A program made the position numbers and the translations under genes. The notes under the pieces were generated by a model, which was given only the letters and a program-made list of their open reading frames with translations, ran no database searches and was not told the origin of the DNA. From positions 3,461,501 to 3,525,500 of the forward strand of contig NZ_CP017476.1 in assembly GCF_001761385.1 (NCBI RefSeq): a stretch of DNA of 64,000 bases. Reading direction: 5' to 3'. Origin of the DNA: Hydrogenophaga crassostreae (GTDB taxonomy: Bacteria > Pseudomonadota > Gammaproteobacteria > Burkholderiales > Burkholderiaceae_C). Every line of letters begins with the position of its first letter. The stretch's first letter is position 1. Of this stretch, positions 1-8,065 are shown piece after piece.

Positions 1-104
1 TGCAGTGCAGCAAAGCGAACGATAACAAAAGCGTCCAGACAGCGCCGAGTTCGGGAGCAGCTCTCAACTACCACCCCAATCCAGAAATTCAGGAGTAATT
101 GAAT

Positions 105-647
105 ATGTTGACCGCTGACCAAATCCTCGCCGCCCAAAAAGCCAACCTGCAAACCTTGTTCGGTTTGACCCAAAAAGCATTCGAAGGCGTGGAAAAGCTG
201 GTTGAACTCAACGTGCAAGCCACCAAGGCCGCCATGAACGAGTCCGCCAGCAACACCCAAGCCGTCATGAGCGTCAAGGACGCCCAGGAACTGCTCGCAC
301 TGCAAGCCAGCCTGATGCAACCTCTGGCCGAAAAGACCGTGGCTTACAGCCGCCACCTGTACGACATCGCTTCGGGTACCGGCGCTGAGTTCAGCAAAGC
401 TGCTGAAGCCCAAGCCGCTGACGCACAGAAAAAATTCATGTCTGTTGTGGACAACGCTGCCAAAAACGCACCTGCCGGTTCCGAGTCCGCAGTGGCCGTG
501 ATGAAAAACGCCGTTACCGCAGCCAACACCGCCATGGAGTCCGTGCAGAAAGCTGTCAAGCAAGCCACCGACATGGCCGAGACCAACTTCAACACCGTGA
601 CCAGCCAGGCTGCCACCGCGACCAAGGCTGCTGCCAAGAAGCGTTGA
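105..647 (+). CDS. phaP: Phasin family protein (PHA granule-associated)
   Basis: This is a phasin of about 180 residues. Phasins coat polyhydroxyalkanoate granules in the cytoplasm and control their size and number. The protein is almost entirely amphipathic helix, rich in Ala, Gln, Glu, Lys and Thr. It has the usual N-terminal phasin core (QILAAQKANLQTLFGLTQKA), the conserved ELNVQATKA stretch, and an Ala/Lys-rich tail ending in AAKKR. ATG at 105 is chosen because AGGAG lies at 91-95 with ideal spacing; a TTG two codons upstream is in frame but less likely. The gene stands alone and is followed by a strong terminator. Its presence implies PHA storage, although no PHA synthase lies in the window. 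The family call is firm; the paralogue number is not known. Confidence 0.9.
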   Translation: MLTADQILAAQKANLQTLFGLTQKAFEGVEKLVELNVQATKAAMNESASNTQAVMSVKDAQELLALQASLMQPLAEKTVAYSRHLYDIASGTGAEFSKAAEAQAADAQKKFMSVVDNAAKNAPAGSESAVAVMKNAVTAANTAMESVQKAVKQATDMAETNFNTVTSQAATATKAAAKKR

Positions 648-817
648 TTTGCCTTTGATTGGTGCCGTTGCTCCGGGCTTTGACTTTGGTCAATGCCCCC
701 AGAATAAAACCACTGCACCATGGCGCTGCTCCTGAAAAGAGCGGCGCTGTCACCAGACCGCTTTTTTTGGTTGTCTCCTCGGGTCCTTTTCGAAATACCG
801 ATTTCATCGGACCCCTT

Positions 818-848
818 AAGCCCTCACTGCGAAGTGGGGGCTTTTTTT
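818..848 (+). terminator. Intrinsic terminator after the phasin gene
   Basis: An 11-bp stem (818-828 with 833-843, one G-T pair) closed by a GCGA tetraloop is followed by a run of T. It separates the phasin gene from the convergent patatin gene. Confidence 0.85.
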
Positions 849-872
849 GTGTGCGTGCGACCAACCGGCGCC

Positions 873-1817
873 CTACCTCAGCCGTGCCATTTCCGCCTTC
901 AACCTGGGCAGCGCAGCCAACATGGCCGCGCGCCCTGCTTCGATACTGCGCTGGCGGGCCGAAAAATCGGCACTGCCCACGCCGCTGAGCGCAGGGCGCA
1001 CCGGAACCACGTCGGCGCCACTCATTGCCAAGCGGTTGATGCTCTGCCCCATGATGGCGGTTGTTTGCAACAAAACCTGCACCCAGCCCTGGGCGCTGTT
1101 GCCGGCTGGATCACTTGAAATGTCCACCGCCAGAACCACCTCGGCACCCATCGCTCTCGCTTGCGCCACAGGCACTGGTGCCACCAGCCCCCCATCCACA
1201 TAATCGTGACCGGCGATCGCCACCGGAATGAACAGGCCCGGCACCGCACTCGATGCCCTCACCGCTTGGGCTGCGTCTCCCCGGCGGAACACGACCCCTT
1301 CCCCACTGGCCAGATCGGTGGCCAGAATACCGAGTGGTATGGGCATGTTCTCGATCAGGCGACCCTTGACTTCGGTTCGCACGTAACGGGCCAGTGCCTC
1401 ACCTCGCAGCATGCCGCGACCCAGCAGGGGCATGGTCCAGTCGGTCAAAGTGGCTTCTTCCATCGCCATGGCGGTGCGCTCCAGCTCGGCGGCACCCATG
1501 CCACTGGCGTACAGCGCTGCGACCAGGCTGCCGGCTGAAGTGCCCACCACCAGATGGGGCCGGATGCCATGTTGTTCCAACACCTGGATCACCCCCACAT
1601 GTGCAAAGCCGCGAGCGGCGCCGCCGCCCAGAGCCAGCCCAAGACGGGGTAACCGACGAACAGGCTCAACCACTGCTGGTGACATTTCGGCGGGGATCGG
1701 GAGTGTGGTTGTCGCCGCCGGTGGTGAAGGGGCAAAGGCAGAACACCCGCTCAGAAACAACACCGCAAGCCAGCTTGCAGCGCTTTTGCCAGGGTTTTTA
1801 TTAAGAATAATTCGCAT
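873..1817 (-). CDS. Patatin-like phospholipase lipoprotein (RssA type)
   Basis: This is a 314-residue patatin-family serine hydrolase, expected to act on phospholipid or lysophospholipid acyl esters. A lipoprotein signal peptide with lipobox LSGC (Cys25) suggests anchoring in a membrane facing the periplasm. The patatin features are in order: a glycine-rich oxyanion loop GGGAARG (about residues 64-70), the nucleophile elbow GTSAG (Ser94) and the catalytic DGG motif (YVDGG, about residue 207), giving a Ser-Asp dyad. The start is the only Met that leaves a complete signal peptide. The gene runs divergently from the iron-binding protein gene, and its first codons overlap a Fur-box-like sequence, so iron could affect it. 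The physiological substrate cannot be told from sequence. Confidence 0.85.
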   Translation of the reverse strand: MRIILNKNPGKSAASWLAVLFLSGCSAFAPSPPAATTTLPIPAEMSPAVVEPVRRLPRLGLALGGGAARGFAHVGVIQVLEQHGIRPHLVVGTSAGSLVAALYASGMGAAELERTAMAMEEATLTDWTMPLLGRGMLRGEALARYVRTEVKGRLIENMPIPLGILATDLASGEGVVFRRGDAAQAVRASSAVPGLFIPVAIAGHDYVDGGLVAPVPVAQARAMGAEVVLAVDISSDPAGNSAQGWVQVLLQTTAIMGQSINRLAMSGADVVPVRPALSGVGSADFSARQRSIEAGRAAMLAALPRLKAEMARLR

Positions 1818-1818
1818 T
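1800..1818. promoter_or_regulatory. Candidate Fur box
   Basis: Read on the minus strand, the 19 bases are AATGCGAATTATTCTTAAT. They match the classical Fur-box form AATGATAATTATTCTCATT at 15 of 19 positions. The site lies 77 bases upstream of the iron-type substrate-binding protein gene and overlaps the start codon of the divergent patatin gene. The match is seen directly; Fur binding is inferred. Confidence 0.6.
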
Positions 1819-1894
1819 CGTGTTAGTATTCAACTTCGTCTACAGACCGCCCGAAAAGGGCAAAAACCCGGCCATTGTCAGTGCCAGCTTCAAC

Positions 1895-2950
1895 ATGATG
1901 AAACTCACCAAACAAGTCCCCATGATCCTGGCAGCCTTTGGCGCTGTCATCGCACACGTGCCTGCGCAGGCACAAGACAAAGTGCTCAACATCTACTCGG
2001 CCCGCCACTACCAGACCGACGAGGTGATGTACGACCAGTTCACCAAGGACACCGGTATCAAAATCAACCGGGTCGACGCCGATGACGCGGGCATCGTGGC
2101 CCGCCTGCGCGCCGAAGGCAGCAGTTCGCCTGCCGATGTCATCTTGCTGGTTGATGCCGCACGCATGGCCTCTGCCGACAGTCTGGGCCTGTTTCAACCG
2201 ATTCAATCCGCCAAGCTTGACGAAGCCATCCCCGCCAACCTGCGTGCCACGGCCACCAAAGACGGCGTGACCTGGACGGGCTTCTCCACCCGCGCCCGCC
2301 TGATCGTGTACGACCCGATGCGCGTCAAGGCCGCCGACGTTGCCACATACGAGCAACTCGCCGACCCCAAACTCAAAGGCATGGTGTGTACCCGTTCCGG
2401 CTCCCACCCCTACAACCTGTCGCTGTTCGCCACTGTGGTGGAGCGCCTGGGTGATGCAAAAGGGGAAGCCTGGCTCCAGGGTGTGGTCAACAACATGGCA
2501 CGCTCACCCAAAGGTGGCGATACCGACCAGATCAAGGCCGTTGCATCGGGCGAATGCGCTGTGGCGCTCACCAACTCGTACTACATGGCGCGCCTGGTCA
2601 AATCGGACAAGCCAGAAGACCGCTCCGTGGTTGAAAAAGTGCGCGTGGTATTTCCCAACCAGGGAACCAGTGGCACCCATGTGAACATTGGCGGAGCTGC
2701 CGTGGCCAAGCATGCCAAGCACCGTGACAATGCGGTGGCCTTCATGGAATACCTCGCCAGCCCATTTGCACAGAACTACTTTGCCAATGGCAACAACGAG
2801 TTTGCTGCGGCCAAAGGCGTGAAAATCGACAACCCGGCCATCACTGCCATGGGTGGAGACCAGTTCAAAGCCGAAACCGTGCCCCTGGGCGTGGTGGCCA
2901 AGAACATGACCAAGGTTCAGCAGATGCTGGATCGGGTTGGGTACAAATAG
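1895..2950 (+). CDS. Fe(3+) ABC transporter substrate-binding protein (FbpA/FutA type)
   Basis: This is a periplasmic solute-binding protein of about 351 residues, predicted to bind ferric iron for an ABC importer. It has a Sec signal peptide ending AQA, then the family opening KVLNIYSARHYQTDE, a GxTWTGFSTRARLIVYDP segment, and a tyrosine-containing SYYMARL region such as the ferric-binding family uses for metal ligands. ATG at 1895 (or the adjacent 1898) gives a normal signal peptide; the in-frame extension back to 1820 has no signal character. No clear ribosome binding site is visible. No permease or ATPase gene follows: a repeat and then a terminator come next, so the rest of the transporter must lie elsewhere. 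The upstream Fur-box match supports iron regulation. Confidence 0.85.
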   Translation: MMKLTKQVPMILAAFGAVIAHVPAQAQDKVLNIYSARHYQTDEVMYDQFTKDTGIKINRVDADDAGIVARLRAEGSSSPADVILLVDAARMASADSLGLFQPIQSAKLDEAIPANLRATATKDGVTWTGFSTRARLIVYDPMRVKAADVATYEQLADPKLKGMVCTRSGSHPYNLSLFATVVERLGDAKGEAWLQGVVNNMARSPKGGDTDQIKAVASGECAVALTNSYYMARLVKSDKPEDRSVVEKVRVVFPNQGTSGTHVNIGGAAVAKHAKHRDNAVAFMEYLASPFAQNYFANGNNEFAAAKGVKIDNPAITAMGGDQFKAETVPLGVVAKNMTKVQQMLDRVGYK

Positions 2951-2990
2951 GCCCCCCGCGCCGGCCCGGCAAAGCCGGGTCCGACGCACC
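2951..2990 (+). repeat. Partial copy of post-stop GC-rich hairpin repeat
   Basis: This begins at the base after the stop codon of the iron-binding protein gene. It contains GCCCGGCAAAGCCGGGTCC, nearly the 3' half of the longer repeat found at 21784, 40746, 58111 and 60096. It is the shortest and most divergent copy. The orientation relative to the upstream gene is the same as in the other copies. Confidence 0.6.
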
Positions 2991-3103
2991 ATGCATCAAC
3001 GCCCTCGCATCTTTTGGTGCACCTCCACTGAACGCCTTGGCACGAGCCTTGCTCCGTTACCCGGGCTTGATTCAGCAGAGCATGTGGTCCTTTTTCCGCT
3101 CGC

Positions 3104-3131
3104 AAAAAAGCCTGCGTCACCGCAGGCTTTT
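3104..3131. terminator. Bidirectional intrinsic terminator
   Basis: A perfect stem AGCCTGCG/CGCAGGCT with a TCAC loop is flanked by a run of A on the left and a run of T on the right. It can stop transcription of both the iron-binding protein gene (+) and the polyphosphate kinase gene (-), which converge here. Confidence 0.8.
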
Positions 3132-3203
3132 CACATTCCAGCTTAGCCCAGTCCTCTCATTCGATCCCTGTGCAACGCCGTCCGACACGGCCGTTAAATG
3201 CAC

Positions 3204-4121
3204 CTAAAACACTTCGGGCACAAAAATCTCGCCGGGCACTGCATGGCGGCGGTAACCCACGTGGCGCACCCGATCGGGCAAAGTGATGCTGGGGCGCTCT
3301 ACCTCCGAATACGGCATCTGGCTCAACAAGTGGCTGATGCAGTTGAGGCGGGCACGCTTCTTGTCATCGGCTGGCACAACCCACCAGGGTGACTCAGCAA
3401 TGTGGGTTCGCTCAAGCATGACCTCTTTTGCAGCGGTGTACAGCTCCCATCGGCGACGCGATTCGAGGTCCATGGGACTGAGCTTCCATTGTTTGAGCGG
3501 GTCGTGTATGCGCCCCAGAAAGCGCATCTCCTGCTCTTCGTCAGAAATGGAAAACCAGTATTTGATGAGCTGAATGCCCGATCGCACCAGCATCTTCTCA
3601 AAGTCAGGCACGGTGCGAAAGAACTCTTCGTATTGCTCGTCCGAGCAAAAACCCATGACCTTTTCAACGCCGGCGCGGTTGTACCAGCTGCGGTCGAACA
3701 AGACGATCTCGCCGCCTGCAGGCAAATGCGGCACGTAACGCTGGAAATACCACTGCGTTCGCTCACGGTCGCTAGGCGCAGGCAGCGCCACCACTCGGCA
3801 GACGCGCGGGTTCAGGCGCTGGGTGATCCGCTTGATGACACCACCTTTGCCCGCCGCGTCACGGCCCTCAAAAACAATCACCACCTTGTGCCCCGTAGCG
3901 ACCACCCAGTCTTGCAGCTTGACGAGTTCCGCCTGCAACCGAAACAGCTCGCGGAAATAGTGCCGACGGCCTTCCCGGTGTGCCGAGGGCGTATCCGGAT
4001 CCAGGCCGTTGACCAGGGCATCAACGTGCCGGTCCTCAATTTCCATCTCCAGCTCTTCGTCAAAGCCGTCCATCAAATCATTGTGGAGGCGGCGCAGCAG
4101 CTCGTCTTGGCTGTCAATCAT
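3204..4121 (-). CDS. ppk2: Polyphosphate kinase 2 (PPK2)
   Basis: This 305-residue PPK2 transfers phosphate between polyphosphate and nucleotides, usually forming GTP or ATP from polyP in the cytoplasm. It carries the PPK2 P-loop FEGRDAAGKGGVIKR, followed by the lid/Walker B segment LFDRSWYNRAGVEKVMGFC, and conserved RTQWYFQRYV and PWWVVPADDKKRARLN blocks. The ATG at 4121 is chosen because GGAG lies seven bases upstream; the open frame runs further 5' but that part has no family similarity and overlaps the sigma factor gene. It is the second minus-strand gene after the ECF sigma factor, 116 bases away, so co-transcription is possible. Length and motifs fit the single-domain PPK2 class; the nucleotide preference is not decided here. 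Confidence 0.92.
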   Translation of the reverse strand: MIDSQDELLRRLHNDLMDGFDEELEMEIEDRHVDALVNGLDPDTPSAHREGRRHYFRELFRLQAELVKLQDWVVATGHKVVIVFEGRDAAGKGGVIKRITQRLNPRVCRVVALPAPSDRERTQWYFQRYVPHLPAGGEIVLFDRSWYNRAGVEKVMGFCSDEQYEEFFRTVPDFEKMLVRSGIQLIKYWFSISDEEQEMRFLGRIHDPLKQWKLSPMDLESRRRWELYTAAKEVMLERTHIAESPWWVVPADDKKRARLNCISHLLSQMPYSEVERPSITLPDRVRHVGYRRHAVPGEIFVPEVF

Positions 4122-4237
4122 GGAAACTCCGTGCAGGGATGTAAGGGCAACGGCGTGCAGCTTAATCAATACATGTGACAACCATATGAACAAACGATGG
4201 GCAACCGTGCCCCCCAACAAGCAGCGGTCAACAGGCG

Positions 4238-4783
4238 TCAGCTGTGCAGGCGTTTTCGCGCCCGGTGCAGGCGAACAAACAGGCTTTCCTGGGTGATGCC
4301 CAGGCGCTCGCAAACCACCTCGGTTGGCTCGTCGTTCAGTACGCGCCACTCCATCACATCGCGCAGGCCTTCGGGCAGCTGGGCAATACGCGCCATGACG
4401 ATCGCCAACTGTTCCCGCTGCTCTGTCAACTCATCGGGCTGGGCGCAAGGACACGCCAGCGCACTCCACTCATCCTCCTGATCACCCTCGCCATCAAACC
4501 CGGCCGCCTGGTATCGCGCCCGATCGCGAATCAGGTCCACGACCTTGTTCTTGAGGATGCCCACCAACCAGCTGCGCAAGGCGCTGCGCCCACCGAACAC
4601 CGCCCGGCCTTCAAGCACGGCCTCAAACACGTCGTGCACCACGTCTTCGGCCAACGCTGGATCGTGCAGCTTGCGTCGGGCATAACCCACCAGGTAGTCG
4701 CGGTGTGACCACACGTCCCGGGTGTACAGGCCGTTCAGCCATGGAGCGGGGTAAGCAGCAGGTTGGAGCAAGGTCTGGTTCAT
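4238..4783 (-). CDS. ECF-type RNA polymerase sigma factor
   Basis: This 181-residue protein has the two-domain plan of extracytoplasmic-function sigma factors. Region 2 holds YLVGYARRKLHDPALAEDVV and VHDVFEAVLEG; region 4 holds the helix-turn-helix EVVCERLGITQESLFVRLHRARKRL. The linker contains ACPCAQPDE, with two cysteines. No anti-sigma factor gene is next to it: upstream lies a divergent two-component system and downstream PPK2. Short cysteine-containing ECF factors of this kind are often partnered with a small zinc-binding anti-sigma protein, but none is seen here. The trigger and target genes are unknown. Confidence 0.85.
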   Translation of the reverse strand: MNQTLLQPAAYPAPWLNGLYTRDVWSHRDYLVGYARRKLHDPALAEDVVHDVFEAVLEGRAVFGGRSALRSWLVGILKNKVVDLIRDRARYQAAGFDGEGDQEDEWSALACPCAQPDELTEQREQLAIVMARIAQLPEGLRDVMEWRVLNDEPTEVVCERLGITQESLFVRLHRARKRLHS

Positions 4784-4829
4784 GATGGCGTCCTTTCGGC
4801 GAGTCGATGGCTCTACTATGGAAAGCCCA

Positions 4830-4873
4830 GATCACAGTGATCTCCCGAAAGATCACATTTGCATCACATTTCG
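4830..4873. promoter_or_regulatory. Direct and inverted repeats, probable response-regulator operator
   Basis: ATCACATTT occurs at 4852-4860 and again at 4863-4871, an 11-base period. A third ATCACA lies 21 bases upstream inside the perfect palindrome GATCACAGTGATC (4830-4842). CCGAAA at 4845 and TTTCGG at 4868 enclose the direct repeats. Tandem half-sites one helical turn apart are typical of OmpR/PhoB-family binding. The site lies between the divergent sigma factor gene and the response regulator gene, so it could control both. Confidence 0.55.
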
Positions 4874-4907
4874 GTAAGAAACTGCCCACCACCCCGACAC
4901 AACGCCC

Positions 4908-5645
4908 ATGAACCCTGTCAAACGCATCCTGGTGGCCGAAGACCAGACCGACATCCGCGACCTGCTGGTACTCAACCTGCGCGCGGCGGGATACGAGGTG
5001 AGTGAAACCCGCGATGGTCTGAGCGCGCTGGCGCAACACACCGAGACCCCATGCGACTTGCTGGTGCTCGATCTCATGATGCCGGGCCTGGACGGGCTGG
5101 AACTGTGCAAAACCCTGCGCGCCAAAGGCGATACGACACCCATCCTCATGCTCACGGCCAAGGCCACCGAGCTCGACCGCGTGCTGGGACTGGAGCTGGG
5201 CGCCGACGACTACCTCACCAAACCCTTCTCCCTCGCCGAACTGCTCGCGCGGGTCAAGGCGCTTCTGCGACGCGCTGATCAGCTGCGCGTTGCACTGGCC
5301 GCGCAAGCCAGTTCAAACGATGCAAGCACCACGCTGGTCAATGGCGAACTTGAGATTCAGCCGGTCAAACGACTGGTCAAGGTGCAGGGCGAGCCCCAGG
5401 ATTTCACCGCGCTGGAGTTTGATCTTCTGATGCACTTTGCACAACACCCTGGCCATGTCTATTCCCGTGCGCAGCTGCTGAGCGCCGTCTGGGGTTACAG
5501 CCACGATGGCTACGAGCACACCGTCACCACCCACATCAACCGCCTGCGGGCCAAGCTGGAGACCGACCCGTTGAAGCCGGAGATCATCCTCACCGTGCGC
5601 GGAGCGGGCTACAAGATGCGCGAGTGTCCGGTGACCAAGGCATGA
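4908..5645 (+). CDS. OmpR/PhoB-family response regulator
   Basis: This is a 245-residue two-domain response regulator. The receiver domain (about 1-120) has the acidic pair in VAEDQTD, the phospho-acceptor Asp near residue 54 in LVLDLMMPGLDG, the switch Thr in LMLTAKA and the Lys in YLTKPFS. The C-terminal winged helix (about 145-240) has the family pattern FTALEFDLLMHFAQHPG, a recognition helix near GYEHTVTTHINRLRAKLE and the wing RGAGYKM. It overlaps the histidine kinase gene by four bases (ATGA), so the pair is translationally coupled. Tandem repeats upstream suggest autoregulation. The signal and regulon are not recognisable from sequence. Confidence 0.93.
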   Translation: MNPVKRILVAEDQTDIRDLLVLNLRAAGYEVSETRDGLSALAQHTETPCDLLVLDLMMPGLDGLELCKTLRAKGDTTPILMLTAKATELDRVLGLELGADDYLTKPFSLAELLARVKALLRRADQLRVALAAQASSNDASTTLVNGELEIQPVKRLVKVQGEPQDFTALEFDLLMHFAQHPGHVYSRAQLLSAVWGYSHDGYEHTVTTHINRLRAKLETDPLKPEIILTVRGAGYKMRECPVTKA

Positions 5646-7171
5646 ACGTTCGCAGCAAACTCACGCTGACCATCGCCCTGACGGGCCTGTTCACGGCGCT
5701 GGGGGTGGTGCTCGCGCTGGTGTTCGCCTACGAGCGCTTTGAACACGAGTCGAGCTACTACCGAGCCGACGCGTTCCTCAAACGGGTGACCGCCCAGCAC
5801 ACCGATTTGCTGGGCATGCGCGAACGCTTTGGCGATGAGTTCGACGGCTTTCTCGCCAACCTGGTGCTCTACGAAGCCGATACCCAGCTCTACCTGCTCG
5901 ACCCGCAAGGCCGCGTCTTGAGCTCCACCAGCCAGATGCCCCTGGCGCCCGACTACCGGGTCAACATGAACCCGGTCATGCGCGCGTCGAGCGAAACCCC
6001 CATGCCCTATGTGCTCGGCGACAACCCGGAAAGCATGGACACACGGGTGGTGGTGGCCGCTCGCGCCCTGCGCCCCATGTCGATTGCGCCCTCTCCCGCG
6101 GTGGGTTACCTCTACCTGGTCACCCGCCCGAGCACCTTCGCCGAGGGCAACCCGGCGGCATTGCGCAGCGTGCTGGCACAGCCATTTGTGGTCATGATTC
6201 TGGCCGTGGTGGCCTTGTCCACCTTGCTGGCCGCCTGGCTGACCGCCACCATCACCCGTCCGCTCAAGCGGCTGACTGAAGCCGTGAACCGCATCCGCGA
6301 CAAGGGCCTTCAGGCGCCCGACCCCGTCCAGCCCCAGGAAGCGGCTGTGCCCTGGGACCTGCCCGACACCCGCGACGCAGACGAATTCGGCCAACTCGCG
6401 CGCGGCATCGGCGCCATGCTGCAAACCCTGCGCGGGCAGTGGACCACCATGCACCAGCTCGATCACTTCCGACGCGAAGGCGTGAGCAACCTCTCACACG
6501 ATTTGCAGTCACCACTGACAGCGACCACCACCTGCCTTGAAACACTGGATCAGCGCTGGGCAGTCGACCCTTCGAGACAGGAAGACCGCGCGCTGGTGGC
6601 GGTTGCCTTGCGCAACACGCGTAACGCCTCGCGCCTGGTACACAGCCTGGGAGACCTGGCCCGGCTCGATGAGCCTTCGTTCCAGCTCAAAAAGGAGCGG
6701 CTGAACCTGGGCGAACTGCTCGATGGCGTGAGCATGCGATTTGCCGAACGCGCGCGCCAGGCCCACGTGGCGCTGTCGGTCGCCGATGAACCCGCACCGG
6801 TGTCCGCGTCGGTCGATGTGCAGTTGATCGAGCGCGCGGTGGCCAATCTGGTGGACAACGCACTCAAATTTGCACCACCCAACAGCGCCGTCACTTTGCG
6901 CGTGGAGCAACAAACAACCTCGGAAGGTCAGGGGATGGCTCTCATCGCCGTTCGCGACCTCGGCCCGGGCATCGACCCCCATGACCTGCCCCACCTCTTC
7001 GACCGGTTCTACCAAAGCAGAAGACGTGTAGCACCTGCCACTGGTGAAGGCGGCAAAGGCCTGGGGCTGGCCATCGTCAAGCGCATTGCCGAGTTGCACG
7101 GAGGGCTGTTGACTGTCAGCAGCGTGCCCGGATCGGGCACCGAGGTGGTGCTGGAAATACCGGCGAACTGA
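5642..7171 (+). CDS. Sensor histidine kinase with HAMP domain
   Basis: This is a 509-residue inner-membrane sensor kinase. TM1 is at about residues 9-30, a periplasmic sensor region runs to about 180, TM2 lies near 185-207 (PFVVMILAVVALSTLLAAW), and HAMP follows. The dimerisation domain carries the H-box SHDLQSPLT (His near 286). The ATPase domain has the N-box NLVDNALKFA, G1 DLGPGID, F-box HLFDRFYQ and G2 GKGLGLAIVKRI. The start is the ATG overlapping the regulator stop codon (ATGA). The periplasmic part shows no sensor domain that I can name, so the stimulus is unknown. Confidence 0.92.
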   Translation: MNVRSKLTLTIALTGLFTALGVVLALVFAYERFEHESSYYRADAFLKRVTAQHTDLLGMRERFGDEFDGFLANLVLYEADTQLYLLDPQGRVLSSTSQMPLAPDYRVNMNPVMRASSETPMPYVLGDNPESMDTRVVVAARALRPMSIAPSPAVGYLYLVTRPSTFAEGNPAALRSVLAQPFVVMILAVVALSTLLAAWLTATITRPLKRLTEAVNRIRDKGLQAPDPVQPQEAAVPWDLPDTRDADEFGQLARGIGAMLQTLRGQWTTMHQLDHFRREGVSNLSHDLQSPLTATTTCLETLDQRWAVDPSRQEDRALVAVALRNTRNASRLVHSLGDLARLDEPSFQLKKERLNLGELLDGVSMRFAERARQAHVALSVADEPAPVSASVDVQLIERAVANLVDNALKFAPPNSAVTLRVEQQTTSEGQGMALIAVRDLGPGIDPHDLPHLFDRFYQSRRRVAPATGEGGKGLGLAIVKRIAELHGGLLTVSSVPGSGTEVVLEIPAN

Positions 7172-7205
7172 GGCCTGGCACCCCACGGGGATGCGATGGG
7201 TGATA

Positions 7206-7229
7206 ATTGACGTTTACGTTAACGTCAAT
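7206..7229. promoter_or_regulatory. Perfect palindrome, candidate LiuR-type operator
   Basis: ATTGACGTT and AACGTCAAT are perfect 9-bp inverted arms separated by six bases. An overlapping palindrome TTTACGTTAACGTCAA sits at 7213-7228. Sites built on ACGT-ACGT half-sites are known for the MerR-family regulator LiuR of branched-chain amino acid degradation in proteobacteria. The site lies 27 bases upstream of a 3-hydroxyacyl-CoA dehydrogenase-like gene, which fits such control. Identity of the regulator is inferred. Confidence 0.55.
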
Positions 7230-7256
7230 CAATTTTCATCCCAAGAGGAGCACACC

Positions 7257-8015
7257 ATGGACATTCAAGGCAAGGTATTTATCGTCACCGGCGGCGCATC
7301 GGGACTGGGCGAAGGCACGGCGCGCATGCTGGCAGCCAACGGCGCCAAAGTCGTGATCGCCGACATGCAGGCCGACAAAGGCGAGGCCGTGGCGAAAGAG
7401 ATTGGCGGCGCATTTGTGAAGTGCGACGTGAGCCAGGAGGCCGACGGCCAGGCCGTGGTCGCCAAGGCTGTGTCCATGGGCAAGCTGATGGGTCTGGTGA
7501 ACTGTGCGGGCATTGCGCCAGCGGAGAAAACTGTGGGCAAAAACGGCCCTCACTCCCTGGCCGTCTACACCAAGACCATCATGGTCAACCTGGTGGGCAG
7601 CTTCAACATGATCCGCCTGGCCTCTGAAGCCATGTGCAAAAACGAACCCGAAGCCACCGGCGAGCGCGGCGTGATGATCTCCACCGCCAGCGTGGCGGCC
7701 TACGACGGCCAGATTGGCCAGGCGGCTTACGCGGCCTCCAAAGGCGGCATTGTTGGCATGACCCTGCCCGTGGCTCGCGACCTGTCGCGCAACGGCATTC
7801 GCAACATGACCATCGCCCCAGGTATTTTTGGCACCCCGATGCTGTTTGGCATGCCACAGGAGGTGCAAGACGCGCTGGCTGCCAGCGTGCCGTTCCCCAG
7901 CCGCCTCGGTACACCGGACGACTACGCCAAACTCGCCAAACACATCATTGAAAACGACATGCTCAACGGCGAAGTGATCCGCCTGGATGGCGCGATCCGT
8001 CTCGCACCGCGCTGA
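7257..8015 (+). CDS. SDR family 3-hydroxyacyl-CoA dehydrogenase (HSD10-like)
   Basis: This is a 252-residue classical short-chain dehydrogenase. It has the NAD-binding TGGASGLG near the N-terminus, the NCAG motif, catalytic Ser in STASVAAYDG and the YAASK Tyr/Lys pair. The sequence follows the type-2 3-hydroxyacyl-CoA dehydrogenase (HSD17B10-like) pattern, including GQIGQAAYAASKGGIVGMTL and the C-terminal NGEVIRLDGAIRLAPR, so oxidation of a 3-hydroxyacyl-CoA such as 2-methyl-3-hydroxybutyryl-CoA is likely. ATG at 7257 is preceded by AAGAGGAG; the open frame further upstream covers the operator. The gene appears monocistronic. A clear paralogue lies at 61494 in the hydroxycinnamate cluster. 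Confidence 0.88.
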   Translation: MDIQGKVFIVTGGASGLGEGTARMLAANGAKVVIADMQADKGEAVAKEIGGAFVKCDVSQEADGQAVVAKAVSMGKLMGLVNCAGIAPAEKTVGKNGPHSLAVYTKTIMVNLVGSFNMIRLASEAMCKNEPEATGERGVMISTASVAAYDGQIGQAAYAASKGGIVGMTLPVARDLSRNGIRNMTIAPGIFGTPMLFGMPQEVQDALAASVPFPSRLGTPDDYAKLAKHIIENDMLNGEVIRLDGAIRLAPR

Positions 8016-8065
8016 GCCGTCTGCCTGCCATTCGCCTTGCCTGCGCTGGCAGGGCGATTACCTGT

